A DNA stretch of 64,000 nucleotides. Source: Pseudomonas sp. JUb42. GTDB taxonomy: Bacteria; Pseudomonadota; Gammaproteobacteria; Pseudomonadales; Pseudomonadaceae. The stretch's first letter is position 1; each line of letters starts with the position of its first letter. A program made the position numbers and the translations under genes. The notes below the pieces were generated by a model that searched no databases, was not told the DNA's origin, and saw nothing but the letters and a program-made list of their open reading frames with translations. Location of the stretch: assembly GCF_024807945.1 (NCBI RefSeq), contig NZ_JANUFD010000023.1, forward strand, positions 1-64,000, given 5' to 3'. Positions 46,525-55,203 of this stretch are shown piece after piece.

Positions 46525-47021
46525 TTGCGCACACCAAACTGGTGCAGGCGTGGCGGGTAGTTGAAGTCTTCTTCACCGGCGCGGGAATGGTGATGGCCGC
46601 CGCCGTAGGCGCCGTGCTCCGGCTGGAACGGCGCTTCGATGGATTCGGTATGGGCGCCCAACTGATCGAGCATGGCCTTGAGCACATAGTCATCGAGTAG
46701 ACGCAGCCAGCCGTCACCGACTTGCAGGGCGACGTGGCGGTTGCCCAGATGGTAGGCCGCACGGGTCAGTTCGAAAGCATTGGAACAGGTAACGTGCATC
46801 AGTTGTTCAGGCCGAGCACAGACCCGCACGATACGGCCGTCCTCGGCTTTGAGGAATTCACCGTCGCGCAGCGGCTGCTGGCCGCGTTCGAGAAACAGGC
46901 CGACATCTTCACCGTCAGCACTGAAACAGCGCAGGCGACTCTTGCTGCGCGCCTCGAAGTTCAGGTGCAACTCGGCAGCCCATTCGGCCTGGGGTTCGAT
47001 TCTTTGATGAATCACCAACAT
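46521..47021 (-). CDS. ureE: Urease nickel metallochaperone UreE
   Basis: A 166-aa metallochaperone with an N-terminal peptide-binding domain (SKSRLRCFSADGEDVGLFLERG) and a C-terminal metal-binding domain with HLGNRHVALQVGDGWLRLLDD. A His-rich tail (GAYGGGHHHS) binds extra nickel. The start at 47021 (MLVIHQRIEPQAEW) is the family's usual N-terminus; the frame runs on to 47054 without a good ribosome-binding site. It is first gene of the ureEFGJ operon. Confidence 0.95.
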   Translation of the reverse strand: MLVIHQRIEPQAEWAAELHLNFEARSKSRLRCFSADGEDVGLFLERGQQPLRDGEFLKAEDGRIVRVCARPEQLMHVTCSNAFELTRAAYHLGNRHVALQVGDGWLRLLDDYVLKAMLDQLGAHTESIEAPFQPEHGAYGGGHHHSRAGEEDFNYPPRLHQFGVRK

Positions 47022-47197
47022 TGAGGGGGCATCCGGCTGATTGCGATGCTTCAAGTTAGAGCAAGGGGCTTGCCAACAGTGCAGAGTGTAGGAAATAGCT
47101 GACGGATCGGTAGCCTTGCCGAGGATTTATGTCAGATAACGGTGCCAGATTAATCCAAGGTGCATCTTTGTGGTGCGTTGACGTGGGTGTGCACATC

Positions 47198-47249
47198 CGT
47201 AGGAACGGCTTTAGCCGCGAGCGCTCTCCCGGTTAAAGCCGGTCCTGCG
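47198..47249. repeat. REPIN-like inverted repeat, short
   Basis: CCGTAGGAACGGCTTTAGCCG faces CCCGGTTAAAGCCGGTCCTG; same family as the copy at 43151. Confidence 0.8.
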
Positions 47250-47269
47250 TGAAAACCACTGCGGCTGGC

Positions 47270-47902
47270 TCACTCGGTACTGCCCAGCCCCTGCCAGTGC
47301 TTGGCGCCGATAAAGATAAAGCGCAACTGCTGGGTGATCTTGGCTTCGGGGGTCAGATGCTGGGGCAGGGAGGCTGCTGGCGGGTCGATCAGCTCCGGGA
47401 GCATGGAGAACACGCTGCGTACCACCAGGTCGGCAATAATCGACAGCGCGGCGGCATCCAGGTGTTGCCAGCGGGTCATGTTGCCAAGGTCGGCGGCAAG
47501 GTCGGTACTGATGCCCTCGCGCAATGCCGCCAGGGCCTGGCGGACTCGCACCGAACCGCCGTACTGCTCCCTTGCAAGAAAAAGGAACTGCGAGCGATTG
47601 GCCGCCACCACATCAAGGAAGATACGCACCGAGGCGTCGGTAATACCGCCCAGCAGTACTTCATTGTGGCGCACCATGCGCAGGGTTTCGCGGAAGGTCT
47701 GGCCGACTTCGCTGACCAGGGCCAGGCCGAGTTGGTCCATGTCATCGAAGTGGCGATAGAAACCGGTCGGCACGATCCCCGCCGTGCGCGCCACTTCCCG
47801 CAGGCTCAGGCTGCCAAACCCGCGCCCGCTCTCCATCAGGCTGCGAGCGGCGTCGAGCAAGGCGTGGCGGGTCTGCTGTTTCTGTTCGGCACGAGGCAGC
47901 AT
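47270..47902 (-). CDS. desT: TetR-family fatty acid desaturation regulator DesT
   Basis: A 210-aa TetR regulator. The helix-turn-helix GFGSLSLREVARTAGIVPTGFYRHFDDMDQLGLA is very close to that of DesT and FabR, which sense acyl-CoA saturation and control unsaturated fatty acid genes. In P. aeruginosa desT lies beside ureE, and its position here supports the name. The desCB target genes it controls there do not follow in this window. ATG 47902 (MLPRAEQKQQTR) is taken as start; the upstream frame to 47938 is less likely. Confidence 0.85.
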   Translation of the reverse strand: MLPRAEQKQQTRHALLDAARSLMESGRGFGSLSLREVARTAGIVPTGFYRHFDDMDQLGLALVSEVGQTFRETLRMVRHNEVLLGGITDASVRIFLDVVAANRSQFLFLAREQYGGSVRVRQALAALREGISTDLAADLGNMTRWQHLDAAALSIIADLVVRSVFSMLPELIDPPAASLPQHLTPEAKITQQLRFIFIGAKHWQGLGSTE

Positions 47903-48008
47903 GGGACGGCTGAATTCTGCGAGGAGAGGGTGCGGCACTCTAGCAAATGCGCTGGAGGATGTGTGCAGGAAGCAATTCTGAAGGCGCGAATTCTGTGAAC
48001 ACTAACAG

Positions 48009-48097
48009 TGTGGGAGCGAATTTATTCGCGAATGCGGTATTTCAGTCGCACGTGCGTTGAATGTACTGGCCTCTTCGCGAATGAATTCGCTCCCACA
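48009..48097. repeat. REPIN-like inverted repeat, GAATTC type
   Basis: TGTGGGAGCGAATTTATTCG faces CGAATGAATTCGCTCCCACA across about 50 bp, with a further partial GCTCCC half-copy after it. Confidence 0.88.
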
Positions 48098-48125
48098 ATT
48101 CGCTCCCGCAGATTAACAGCTGGAC

Positions 48126-48341
48126 TTAGACGCGCTGATACTGCTGCACCACACGCTCAGGATCATGTTCGGCTACGCGCTTGTATTGACGGCTGATGCA
48201 GTCTTCTTGCGCGACGTGTACATGCTCAGCCTGCGAACCGGCTTTCATTTCGGCGGACGGCGCGTGTTCAGCCACAGGCATGGCGATGGCGCTGGCCGCG
48301 AAAATGGAAAGGGACAGGCTGAGCAACAGATGGAGTTTCAT
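48126..48341 (-). CDS. Small secreted protein, hypothetical
   Basis: A 71-aa protein with a clear signal peptide MKLHLLLSLSLSIFAASAIA, giving a mature product of about 51 residues with one Cys and the C-terminal repeat-like EHDPERVVQQYQRV. Small Pseudomonas proteins with this QYxRVAE-type tail exist, but I know no function. ATG 48341 is chosen for the signal peptide and GAGAAG upstream; the frame from 48398 is less likely. Confidence 0.65.
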   Translation of the reverse strand: MKLHLLLSLSLSIFAASAIAMPVAEHAPSAEMKAGSQAEHVHVAQEDCISRQYKRVAEHDPERVVQQYQRV

Positions 48342-48663
48342 GAAGGGGTGCTTCTCGATAGGGCATTTAATTGGGTACGAGGGCAATATTACCCGCAATC
48401 TGTCGATGCAAAATTACAAAAAATTAATGGTAACAATCGATGAAATTGATTGTTGTAGCAAAGCCCCGTGAATCGTGGCGTGCAGGGTTTTGCTTTTGCG
48501 CCGCAATGGGGATTTTTCGTCCTGTGCTGCTTCATCATCGCGCTTTTCGTCCTGGTTGCTAAAAACCGGTAATCCAATCAAACCCTTGGCGCTTTAATCA
48601 GTCGAACAACAAAGTCGTACGCAAACTGCCGCAGAAGGCAGCTTGTTATTGGGAGAGGCACGC
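48342..48663. other. Divergent promoter region, no gene seen
   Basis: About 320 bp separates the small secreted protein from the AsmA gene. An imperfect dyad CAATCGATGAAATTGATTG lies near 48436-48454, which could be an operator. No gene or RNA was recognised. Confidence 0.4.
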
Positions 48664-50730
48664 ATGACGCGCAGTCGAAAAATTCTTGCCTGGAGCGGTG
48701 GCATCCTGCTGCTGGTTCTGGTCGTCCTGATCGTCGTTATTGCTACTTTCGACTGGAACAGGCTCAAGCCCACCATCAATGAAAAGGTCAGCGCCGAGCT
48801 GCATCGGCCTTTCGCCATCAATGGCAACCTGGCGGTGGTCTGGGCGCGGGAGCCGGATGAAGGCGGCTGGCGCGCCTGGGTGCCGTGGCCGCACATGATT
48901 GCCGAAGACCTGAGCCTGGGTAATCCGGACTGGTCGAAAACCCCGCAAATGGTCACCCTCAAACGCGTCGAACTGCGCCTGGCGCCCTTGCCTTTGCTGA
49001 TGCAGCGCGTGGTCATCCCGCGCATCGATCTGACCGGCCCCGAGGCACGCCTGGAGCGCCTGGCCGATGGCCGCGCCAACTGGGTCTTTGATTTGCCCAA
49101 GGCCGATCCCAATGCCAAGCCCTCCAGCTGGGTAGTGGATATCGGTGCGATCAAGTTCGACAAGGGTTTGGTCAGCCTGAACGACCAGACCCTCAAGACC
49201 CAGCTGGACCTGGTGATTGATCCGCTGGGCAAGCCGATTCCCTTTGCCGATATCGTCGGCGGCAAGGAGGCGAAAAAGGCCCAGGACAAAGGCGCTACAC
49301 CGCAGGACTACGCGTTTGGCCTGAGCGTTAAAGGCCAGTATCACGGCCAGGCATTGCAGGGCACGGGCAAGATCGGCGGCCTGCTGGCGCTCAAGGACGC
49401 CGCGCAGCCGTTCCCGGTGCAGGCGGATGTGCAGGTCGGCGATACCCGTATCGCCATTGCTGGCACTTTGACCGACCCGCAGAATCTCGGCGCTCTGGAT
49501 CTGCGTCTGAAACTGGCAGGTACCAGCCTGGGCAATCTCTATCCACTGACCGGCGTGACCCTGCCTGAGTCGCCGGCATACGCCACCGATGGTCACCTGA
49601 TCGCCAAGCTGCATGACCCGGCGGGCATGAACTTCAAGTACGAGAACTTCAACGGCAAGATCGGCCAGAGTGACATTCATGGTGACCTGGGTTTCGTCGC
49701 CAGCCAGCCTCGGCCGAAACTGACCGGCAAACTGGTCTCTGAGCAACTGCTGTTTACTGACCTGGCGCCGTTGATTGGTGCGGACTCCAAAGCCGATCAG
49801 AAGAAGCGCGGCAGCGACAGTCAGCAACCGGCGGGCAAGGTACTGCCGGTGCAGAAGTTCGAGACTGATCGTTGGGCGGCCATGGATGCCGACGTCGAAT
49901 TCACCGGCAAGAAAATCGTCAAAAGCCCTGAGCTGCCTTTTACTGACCTCTATACCCACGTCGTGCTCGACGACGGCCAGCTCAAGCTGCAACCCCTGCG
50001 CTTTGGTGTGGCCGGGGGCAAGCTCGATGCCGATCTGCAGCTCGATGGTCACGCCCAGCCGCTGCAGGCACAGGTCAAGCTGAGTGCACGCAACTTCAAG
50101 CTCAAGCAACTGTTCCCGACCTTCGAGCCGATGAAGACCAGTTTTGGCGAACTCAATGGCGACGCTGATTTCAGCGGGCGCGGTAACTCCGTCGCCGATT
50201 TGCTCGGCACTGCCAACGGTAATTTGAAGTTGCTGGTCAATGACGGCGCGGTCAGTCGCGGCCTGATGGAAATCGCCGGGCTCAACGTCGGCAACTACGT
50301 GGTCGGCAAAATGTTTGGTGACAAGGACGTGAAGATCAATTGTGCCGCCTCGGACCTGAGTATCAAGGATGGTCTGGTGACGCCACGACTGTTCGTCTTC
50401 GATACCGAGAACGCGATCATTTATATCGATGGCACGGTGAATATGAAAACCGAGCAACTGGATATGAAAATCAGCCCCGAATCCAAGGGCTTCCGCGTGT
50501 TTTCGTTGCGTTCGCCGCTGTATGTGAACGGTCCATTCGCCAAACCCAATGCCGGTGTCGAGAGCGGCCCATTGCTGCTGCGTGGTGCAGGGATGGTGGC
50601 GTTGGGAGTGGTTGCAGGGCCTGCGGCGGGCTTATTGGCTCTGGTCGCGCCTAGTGGCGGTGAGCCTAATCAGTGTGCGCCGTTGCTGGAGCAGATGCGG
50701 GCGGGGAAGGCACCGAAGACGGTGAAGTAA
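48664..50730 (+). CDS. AsmA-family protein
   Basis: A 688-aa protein anchored in the inner membrane by an N-terminal segment (about 10-30, GILLLVLVVLIVVIATFDWN), with a large periplasmic beta-rich part. AsmA-like proteins act in outer membrane phospholipid transport and assembly. The AsmA start pattern FDWNRLKPTINEKVSAELHRPFAI and the C-terminal repeat-like beta region (LDADLQLDGHAQPLQAQVKL, LLVNDGAVSRGLMEIAGLNVG) are visible. ATG 48664 has GGGAGAGG 7 nt upstream. The role of this paralogue is not known. Confidence 0.9.
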   Translation: MTRSRKILAWSGGILLLVLVVLIVVIATFDWNRLKPTINEKVSAELHRPFAINGNLAVVWAREPDEGGWRAWVPWPHMIAEDLSLGNPDWSKTPQMVTLKRVELRLAPLPLLMQRVVIPRIDLTGPEARLERLADGRANWVFDLPKADPNAKPSSWVVDIGAIKFDKGLVSLNDQTLKTQLDLVIDPLGKPIPFADIVGGKEAKKAQDKGATPQDYAFGLSVKGQYHGQALQGTGKIGGLLALKDAAQPFPVQADVQVGDTRIAIAGTLTDPQNLGALDLRLKLAGTSLGNLYPLTGVTLPESPAYATDGHLIAKLHDPAGMNFKYENFNGKIGQSDIHGDLGFVASQPRPKLTGKLVSEQLLFTDLAPLIGADSKADQKKRGSDSQQPAGKVLPVQKFETDRWAAMDADVEFTGKKIVKSPELPFTDLYTHVVLDDGQLKLQPLRFGVAGGKLDADLQLDGHAQPLQAQVKLSARNFKLKQLFPTFEPMKTSFGELNGDADFSGRGNSVADLLGTANGNLKLLVNDGAVSRGLMEIAGLNVGNYVVGKMFGDKDVKINCAASDLSIKDGLVTPRLFVFDTENAIIYIDGTVNMKTEQLDMKISPESKGFRVFSLRSPLYVNGPFAKPNAGVESGPLLLRGAGMVALGVVAGPAAGLLALVAPSGGEPNQCAPLLEQMRAGKAPKTVK

Positions 50731-50748
50731 GAGTTCGCCCATGTCACA

Positions 50749-50839
50749 TGTGGGGGCGGATTTATCCGCGAAGATGGCGTATCAGGCGACAAAAATGCGT
50801 CGAATGTACGGTCGTCTTCGCGAATGAATTCGCTCCCAC
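50749..50839. repeat. REPIN-like inverted repeat, GAATTC type
   Basis: TGTGGGGGCGGATTTATCCG faces CGCGAATGAATTCGCTCCCAC; the left half is diverged. Confidence 0.85.
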
Positions 50840-50858
50840 CGGGTGGGAGCTTACTTGG

Positions 50859-51392
50859 TTACAGGTCTTTCAGAATGTCGGCCATATCGTCGGCATGTTC
50901 TTCTTCCTGAGCCAGGATGTCTTCGAAGATGCGGCGGGTGGTCGGGTCCTGGTCACCAATGAACTGGATGATTTCCCGGTAGCTGTCGACCGCGATACGC
51001 TCGGCCACCAGATCCTCGTAGACCATCTCTTTCAAGGTATTGCCCGCGACGTACTGCGCGTGGGAGTTCTTCGACAGGGTGTCGGGGTTGAATTCCGGCT
51101 CACCGCCCAGTTGCACGATGCGCTCGGCCAGCAGGTCGGCGTGCTCGGCTTCCTGCTGCGCGTGCTCGAGGAACTCTGCTGCCGCGACACTGGCCTTCAG
51201 GCCGGTGGCCATGTAGTGGTGGCGCTTGTAGCGCAGCACGCACACCAGTTCAGTGGCCAGTGATTCGTTGAGCAGCCGCAGGATGGTTTCGCGGTCGGCG
51301 CTATAGCCTTCGGTCACGGCACCGTTTTGCACATTCTGGCGTGCACGCTGACGAAGGGTGTTTACATCGGACAATTGCTGCACGTTACTCAT
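50859..51392 (-). CDS. Ferritin-like protein (bacterioferritin/DPS group)
   Basis: A 177-aa four-helix ferritin-like protein. The di-iron ligands appear in NESLATELVCVLRYKRHHY, EHAQQEAEHADLLAERI, EDLVAERIAVDSYREII and LAQEEEHADDMADIL. It likely stores or detoxifies iron; the missing haem-ligand Met pattern of true Bfr makes the exact subfamily uncertain. P. aeruginosa has a probable bacterioferritin gene in the corresponding place as I recall. Confidence 0.85.
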   Translation of the reverse strand: MSNVQQLSDVNTLRQRARQNVQNGAVTEGYSADRETILRLLNESLATELVCVLRYKRHHYMATGLKASVAAAEFLEHAQQEAEHADLLAERIVQLGGEPEFNPDTLSKNSHAQYVAGNTLKEMVYEDLVAERIAVDSYREIIQFIGDQDPTTRRIFEDILAQEEEHADDMADILKDL

Positions 51393-51484
51393 CAGGTATC
51401 TCCATGGCGTGTACGGTTATCCGTCAGGCTCTATGGCTTGAGCGGTCACAAATTGTGAGTCCCGGCGCCATGGAATAGTTCGGT

Positions 51485-51823
51485 TTAGTTCGACCGCTGA
51501 TTCTTCTCGTGCTGCTCGCAGGTCATGAAGCCTTTGCTGTCGACCTTGCCGATATCGTTGAACGACACGTAATAAACCTGCTTGGCGCCGTCCTTGCTCA
51601 GTACATAGTTATTGCAGGTGCCGGGATAGGCCTTGCGCAGCATGCGGCTGGACGGTTCGCCGCCGATGGTCAGGACCTGCTGTTCATTCATGCCCAGCTC
51701 CACTTGCTTGACCAGCGGCTGGCTGCGGTAGGTCAGGTAATCCACCGGGTTCTGCACCTGGCTGTGGCTACAGCCCGCAAGAGTGGTGAAGACGGCCAGG
51801 GCGGCGAGGGTTTGCTTGTACAT
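51485..51823 (-). CDS. osmE: OsmE-family outer membrane lipoprotein
   Basis: A 112-aa lipoprotein with lipobox LAGC (Cys18) and a BamE/SmpA-like fold. The family pattern LVKQVELGMNEQQVLTIGGEPSS and NNYVLSKDG is present. OsmE is induced by osmotic stress in E. coli; function is probably in envelope upkeep. Confidence 0.9.
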   Translation of the reverse strand: MYKQTLAALAVFTTLAGCSHSQVQNPVDYLTYRSQPLVKQVELGMNEQQVLTIGGEPSSRMLRKAYPGTCNNYVLSKDGAKQVYYVSFNDIGKVDSKGFMTCEQHEKNQRSN

Positions 51824-51991
51824 GGCGATTACTCGTGGGAAAGAGCCTCAGGAAGGGCCCGATACCGGTTTGAGCCCTGAGATTGCACAAGAGTTCGATG
51901 TTGGGGTGGCGATAAAGCATTACTTTGCCACGACGCTGGTTTTGTCATCTTCAGCGGTTATTGCTGGACGGATGGTCGCTAAGGAGTGCTC

Positions 51992-52882
51992 ATGGCAGAA
52001 GATCAGGCAACCCGTTATCCCTTGTTGCTGGTGCCCGGCATGTTGGGGTTTGTCCGGCTGGGTTTCTATCCGTACTGGTTCGGCATCGTCAAGGCGCTGC
52101 GCCGGGGCGGGGCGCAGGTCTACCCGGTGATGGTCTCGGCCATGCACTCCACCGAAGTGCGCGGCGAACAGTTGCTGGCGGCTATCGACGAGATCCTGCG
52201 TGAGACGGGTGCGCAAAAGGTCAACCTGATCGGCCATAGCCATGGCGCCCTGACCAGTCGTTATGTCGCGGCGCGCCATCCCGAACGGGTGGCGTCAGTC
52301 ACCTCGGTGGCCGGGCCCAATCATGGTTCGGAGCTGGCCGACTATCTGGAGCGGCGTTTCCCTCTGGGCAGCTTCGGCAATGGCGTACTCAACGTGGTGC
52401 TGGGTGTTTCGGTCTGGCTCCTGGGGCTGTTGGAAACCGGCTATCGCGGCCCGCGCCTGCCCATGGATATCGATGCGTCGCACATGTCCCTGACCACCCG
52501 TGGCGTTGAACAATTCAATCGCCAGTATCCCCAGGGCCTGCCGCAGACTTGGGGCGGGCAGGGCGAGGAGCTGGTCAATGGCGTGCGTTATTACTCCTGG
52601 TCAGGGACCTTGCAGCCCGGGCGCAGTAATAAGGGTAGTAATCGCTTTGACGGCAGTAACCTGACCTGCCGCTTGTTTGCCCACGCTTTCGCCCATGAAC
52701 GCGAACAGTGTGACGGCATGGTCGGGCGCTACAGCTCGCACCTGGGCACGGTGATCGGCTCCGACTATCCGCTGGACCACTTCGATATCGTCAACCAGCA
52801 CTTCGGCATGGTCGGCAAGGGCGCCGACCCGGTCGGGCTGTTCATGCAGCACGCCGGACGGCTCAAGGCCTCAGGACTGTAG
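51992..52882 (+). CDS. Triacylglycerol lipase (alpha/beta hydrolase)
   Basis: A 296-aa alpha/beta hydrolase resembling Pseudomonas family I lipases. The nucleophile elbow is GHSHG (about residue 80), the oxyanion region YPLLLVPGML is near the start, and the late SDYPLDHFDIVNQHFG contains the candidate Asp/His of the triad. No signal peptide is visible, so it may be cytoplasmic or leave by another route; no foldase gene is nearby. The ATG at 51992 has AAGGAG 5 nt upstream; a GTG at 51986 is an alternative. Confidence 0.88.
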   Translation: MAEDQATRYPLLLVPGMLGFVRLGFYPYWFGIVKALRRGGAQVYPVMVSAMHSTEVRGEQLLAAIDEILRETGAQKVNLIGHSHGALTSRYVAARHPERVASVTSVAGPNHGSELADYLERRFPLGSFGNGVLNVVLGVSVWLLGLLETGYRGPRLPMDIDASHMSLTTRGVEQFNRQYPQGLPQTWGGQGEELVNGVRYYSWSGTLQPGRSNKGSNRFDGSNLTCRLFAHAFAHEREQCDGMVGRYSSHLGTVIGSDYPLDHFDIVNQHFGMVGKGADPVGLFMQHAGRLKASGL

Positions 52883-53758
52883 CGCGACCGGGCGCAACGG
52901 CGTGCGCCAGCGTTCGGCAAGGATCACCCCGACAAGGGTCAGGCCGCCGCCGAGCAGGTGAAAGGACGCCAGCTGTTCGCCCAGGATCAGTGCCGCTGCC
53001 AGCACCGTGACGATCGGCAGCAGATTGAAGAACAGCGTGGTGCGCTCCGGCCCCAGACGGGCGATTGATTGCATCCACAGCAACGGCGCGAGCATTGAAG
53101 TCGGGATGCCGGCATACAGCACCAGCGCGATATTGTGCATGTTCAGCCCGACCCGTGGCGTCAGCAGGAACATCGGCAGCAGCATGATGGTTGCCGCCAC
53201 GGCCTGCAGATACAGCAGTTGCAGCGGCGGCAAGCGCAGCTGCCATTTGCGCAACAGGATGCTATAGACCGCAAACGCCAAGGCGGCCAACAGCAGCATG
53301 GCATCCCCCAGATTCAGCCCCTGGTGGGCCAGATTGCCGATATGCCCGGCCGACACCACTTCCAGTACCCCGGCCACCGAAATCAGCGCGCCGATGACCG
53401 CCCCCCAGGTCAGTTGCGAGCCGAGCACGACCGAAGCCATCAGCAGCGCCATGATCGGAATCAGCGACGGAATGATGGCCATGTTGGTAGCCGAGGTGAT
53501 GCCCGCCGCGAAGTAGGCCAGGCTTTGAAAGAGGGCCATGCCCAAGGCGGCCAGGACTATGACCTTGCCTAGCACCGGCTTGATCGCCGCACGATTGCGC
53601 AACACCGGCAGGATCAGGAAGGGCGTAAACAGCAGCGCCGCCAGCAGCCAGCGATAAAAGCCGATCTCCGACGGTCCGATGGCCCCGGCGCTGGCCTTGG
53701 TGACAAGGGTATTGCCGGCCCAGATCAGGACCGTCAACAGGGGAAGCAGATAAGACAT
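52871..53758 (-). CDS. DMT-superfamily (EamA) transporter
   Basis: A 295-aa protein of ten membrane segments in two EamA repeats, starting MSYLLPLLTVLIWAGNTLVTKASAG. DMT exporters move metabolites or amino acids outward; the substrate cannot be told from sequence. It is divergent from an AraC-family gene, its likely regulator, and its end overlaps the lipase gene end by 12 bp (convergent). Confidence 0.9.
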   Translation of the reverse strand: MSYLLPLLTVLIWAGNTLVTKASAGAIGPSEIGFYRWLLAALLFTPFLILPVLRNRAAIKPVLGKVIVLAALGMALFQSLAYFAAGITSATNMAIIPSLIPIMALLMASVVLGSQLTWGAVIGALISVAGVLEVVSAGHIGNLAHQGLNLGDAMLLLAALAFAVYSILLRKWQLRLPPLQLLYLQAVAATIMLLPMFLLTPRVGLNMHNIALVLYAGIPTSMLAPLLWMQSIARLGPERTTLFFNLLPIVTVLAAALILGEQLASFHLLGGGLTLVGVILAERWRTPLRPVALQS

Positions 53759-53853
53759 GAATGACGCGTCTCCATAATGAACCCGGAGTATCTGCCTGTC
53801 TGGTTGGCTGGCTATACTCCGTTTCAGACAATCAGCTATTCAAGACGGACATC

Positions 53854-54660
53854 ATGGCCACAAAGATCGTCAACATGCCCAGGGTGCCGGTCAGTGGCCT
53901 GGAATCTGATCAGCCGCTGTTCATTTATCTGCGTTACGGCGAGTTTGGCGCTGACAGCTACAGCGATACCCACAGCCATACCTGGGGCCAGCTCAACTAC
54001 GCGTCCCGTGGCGTGATGCAGATCGAAGTCGGCAGCCAGCGCTTTCTGTCGCCGCCGCAATATGGCGTGTGGGTGCCGCCGGGCATGGAGCACAGCTGTT
54101 ACATGCGCGATGCGGTGGTCTATCGCTCGGTGTATATCGCCAGCGAGCAATGCAGTGATTTCCCCAGCGAGCCTTGCACGCTGGAGATCGGGCCGATCCT
54201 GCGAGCCATCTTCGGTGACTTCGCCGAGCGCGATGTGCGCCTTCCCGAAACGCCCGCCGATATCCGCCTGGCCCAGGTGCTGATCGACCAGTTGCGCAGC
54301 GCGCCGGTGCAGACGCGCTACCTGCCTTATGCGCAGAGCGCAGGCCTGGCCCTGGTGATGCAAGCATTGCAAGCCGACCCCAGCGACAACCGCACCCTGG
54401 CCGAGTGGGCGCAGCAGGTGTACGTCAGTGAACGCACCCTGGCCCGGCAATGCCTGCGCGAATTGGGCATGAGCTTCGGCGACTGGCGCCAGCGCCTGCG
54501 CTTCCTGGCCGCCATCGAAGCGCTGGACAGCCGTCAGACCGTGCAGGAAATCGCGTTCGACATGGGCTACAGCAGCGCCTCGGCCTTTATCGCCATGTTC
54601 CAGCGTCAGGCCGGTTGCACGCCGGAGCAGTACCGTCGTCAAGGCAGCGGCCATGCCTGA
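53854..54660 (+). CDS. AraC-family transcriptional regulator
   Basis: A 268-aa regulator with an N-terminal cupin sensor domain (THSHTWGQLNYASRGVMQIE, PPGMEHSC) and a C-terminal double helix-turn-helix (TLAEWAQQVYVSERTLARQCLRELGMSFGDWRQRLR and VQEIAFDMGYSSASAFIAMFQRQ). ATG 53854 is used; the frame from 53761 would run into the transporter's promoter. It probably controls the divergent EamA transporter. Confidence 0.92.
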   Translation: MATKIVNMPRVPVSGLESDQPLFIYLRYGEFGADSYSDTHSHTWGQLNYASRGVMQIEVGSQRFLSPPQYGVWVPPGMEHSCYMRDAVVYRSVYIASEQCSDFPSEPCTLEIGPILRAIFGDFAERDVRLPETPADIRLAQVLIDQLRSAPVQTRYLPYAQSAGLALVMQALQADPSDNRTLAEWAQQVYVSERTLARQCLRELGMSFGDWRQRLRFLAAIEALDSRQTVQEIAFDMGYSSASAFIAMFQRQAGCTPEQYRRQGSGHA

Positions 54661-54736
54661 CACGTCTCGCAACATTTGTTGACTACACTTCAAGACAGAC
54701 TGCGCTGACTGGCGCAGCGGTCAGGGAGATGGATCG

Positions 54737-55042
54737 ATGAATATAGTGCGTGCTTCTCTGCTGTGCGTGGGCCTGCTCATCAGTGCTCAGGGCTTTGCTG
54801 CCACGGCGCAACAAAACAAGATGACCACCTGCAACGCCGACGCCACCGCCAAGTCGCTCAAGGGCGATGAACGCAAGGCCTTCATGAGCACTTGCCTCAA
54901 AGCCACCCCGGCTGTTCCGGCCGCAACAGCGCTGACGCCGCAGCAGGAAAAAATGAAGTCCTGCAATGCCGATGCGGCGAGCAAAACGCTCAAGGGTGAC
55001 GCGCGCAAGACCTTCATGAGCGACTGTCTCAAGAAGAAATAA
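54737..55042 (+). CDS. PsiF-repeat periplasmic protein
   Basis: A 101-aa protein with a signal peptide (ending QGFAA) and two PsiF repeats: KMTTCNADATAKSLKGDERK and KMKSCNADAASKTLKGDARK, each with two Cys for a disulphide. PsiF was named for induction by phosphate starvation in E. coli; molecular function is unknown. GGGAGA precedes the ATG. It is followed by a strong hairpin. Confidence 0.92.
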   Translation: MNIVRASLLCVGLLISAQGFAATAQQNKMTTCNADATAKSLKGDERKAFMSTCLKATPAVPAATALTPQQEKMKSCNADAASKTLKGDARKTFMSDCLKKK

Positions 55043-55074
55043 TTCTTCGCGGGCAGCCTGACCGATAGCAAAGC

Positions 55075-55107
55075 CACGCCAACCCTGATCGCGCCTGGGT
55101 TGGCGTG
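55075..55107. terminator. Hairpin after the PsiF-repeat gene
   Basis: CACGCCAACCC and GGGTTGGCGTG form an 11-bp perfect stem around TGATCGCGCCT. No T-tract follows on either strand, so termination would be weak or protein-assisted. Confidence 0.45.
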
Positions 55108-55203
55108 AAAAATCCGCTTTCACTCCCACTCATCAGATGACTGGTTCTCGCCCCGGAACGCTGGCAGACTGCCCACCTCTTTGCGTTGCGGGTTTGAAGG
55201 GCT

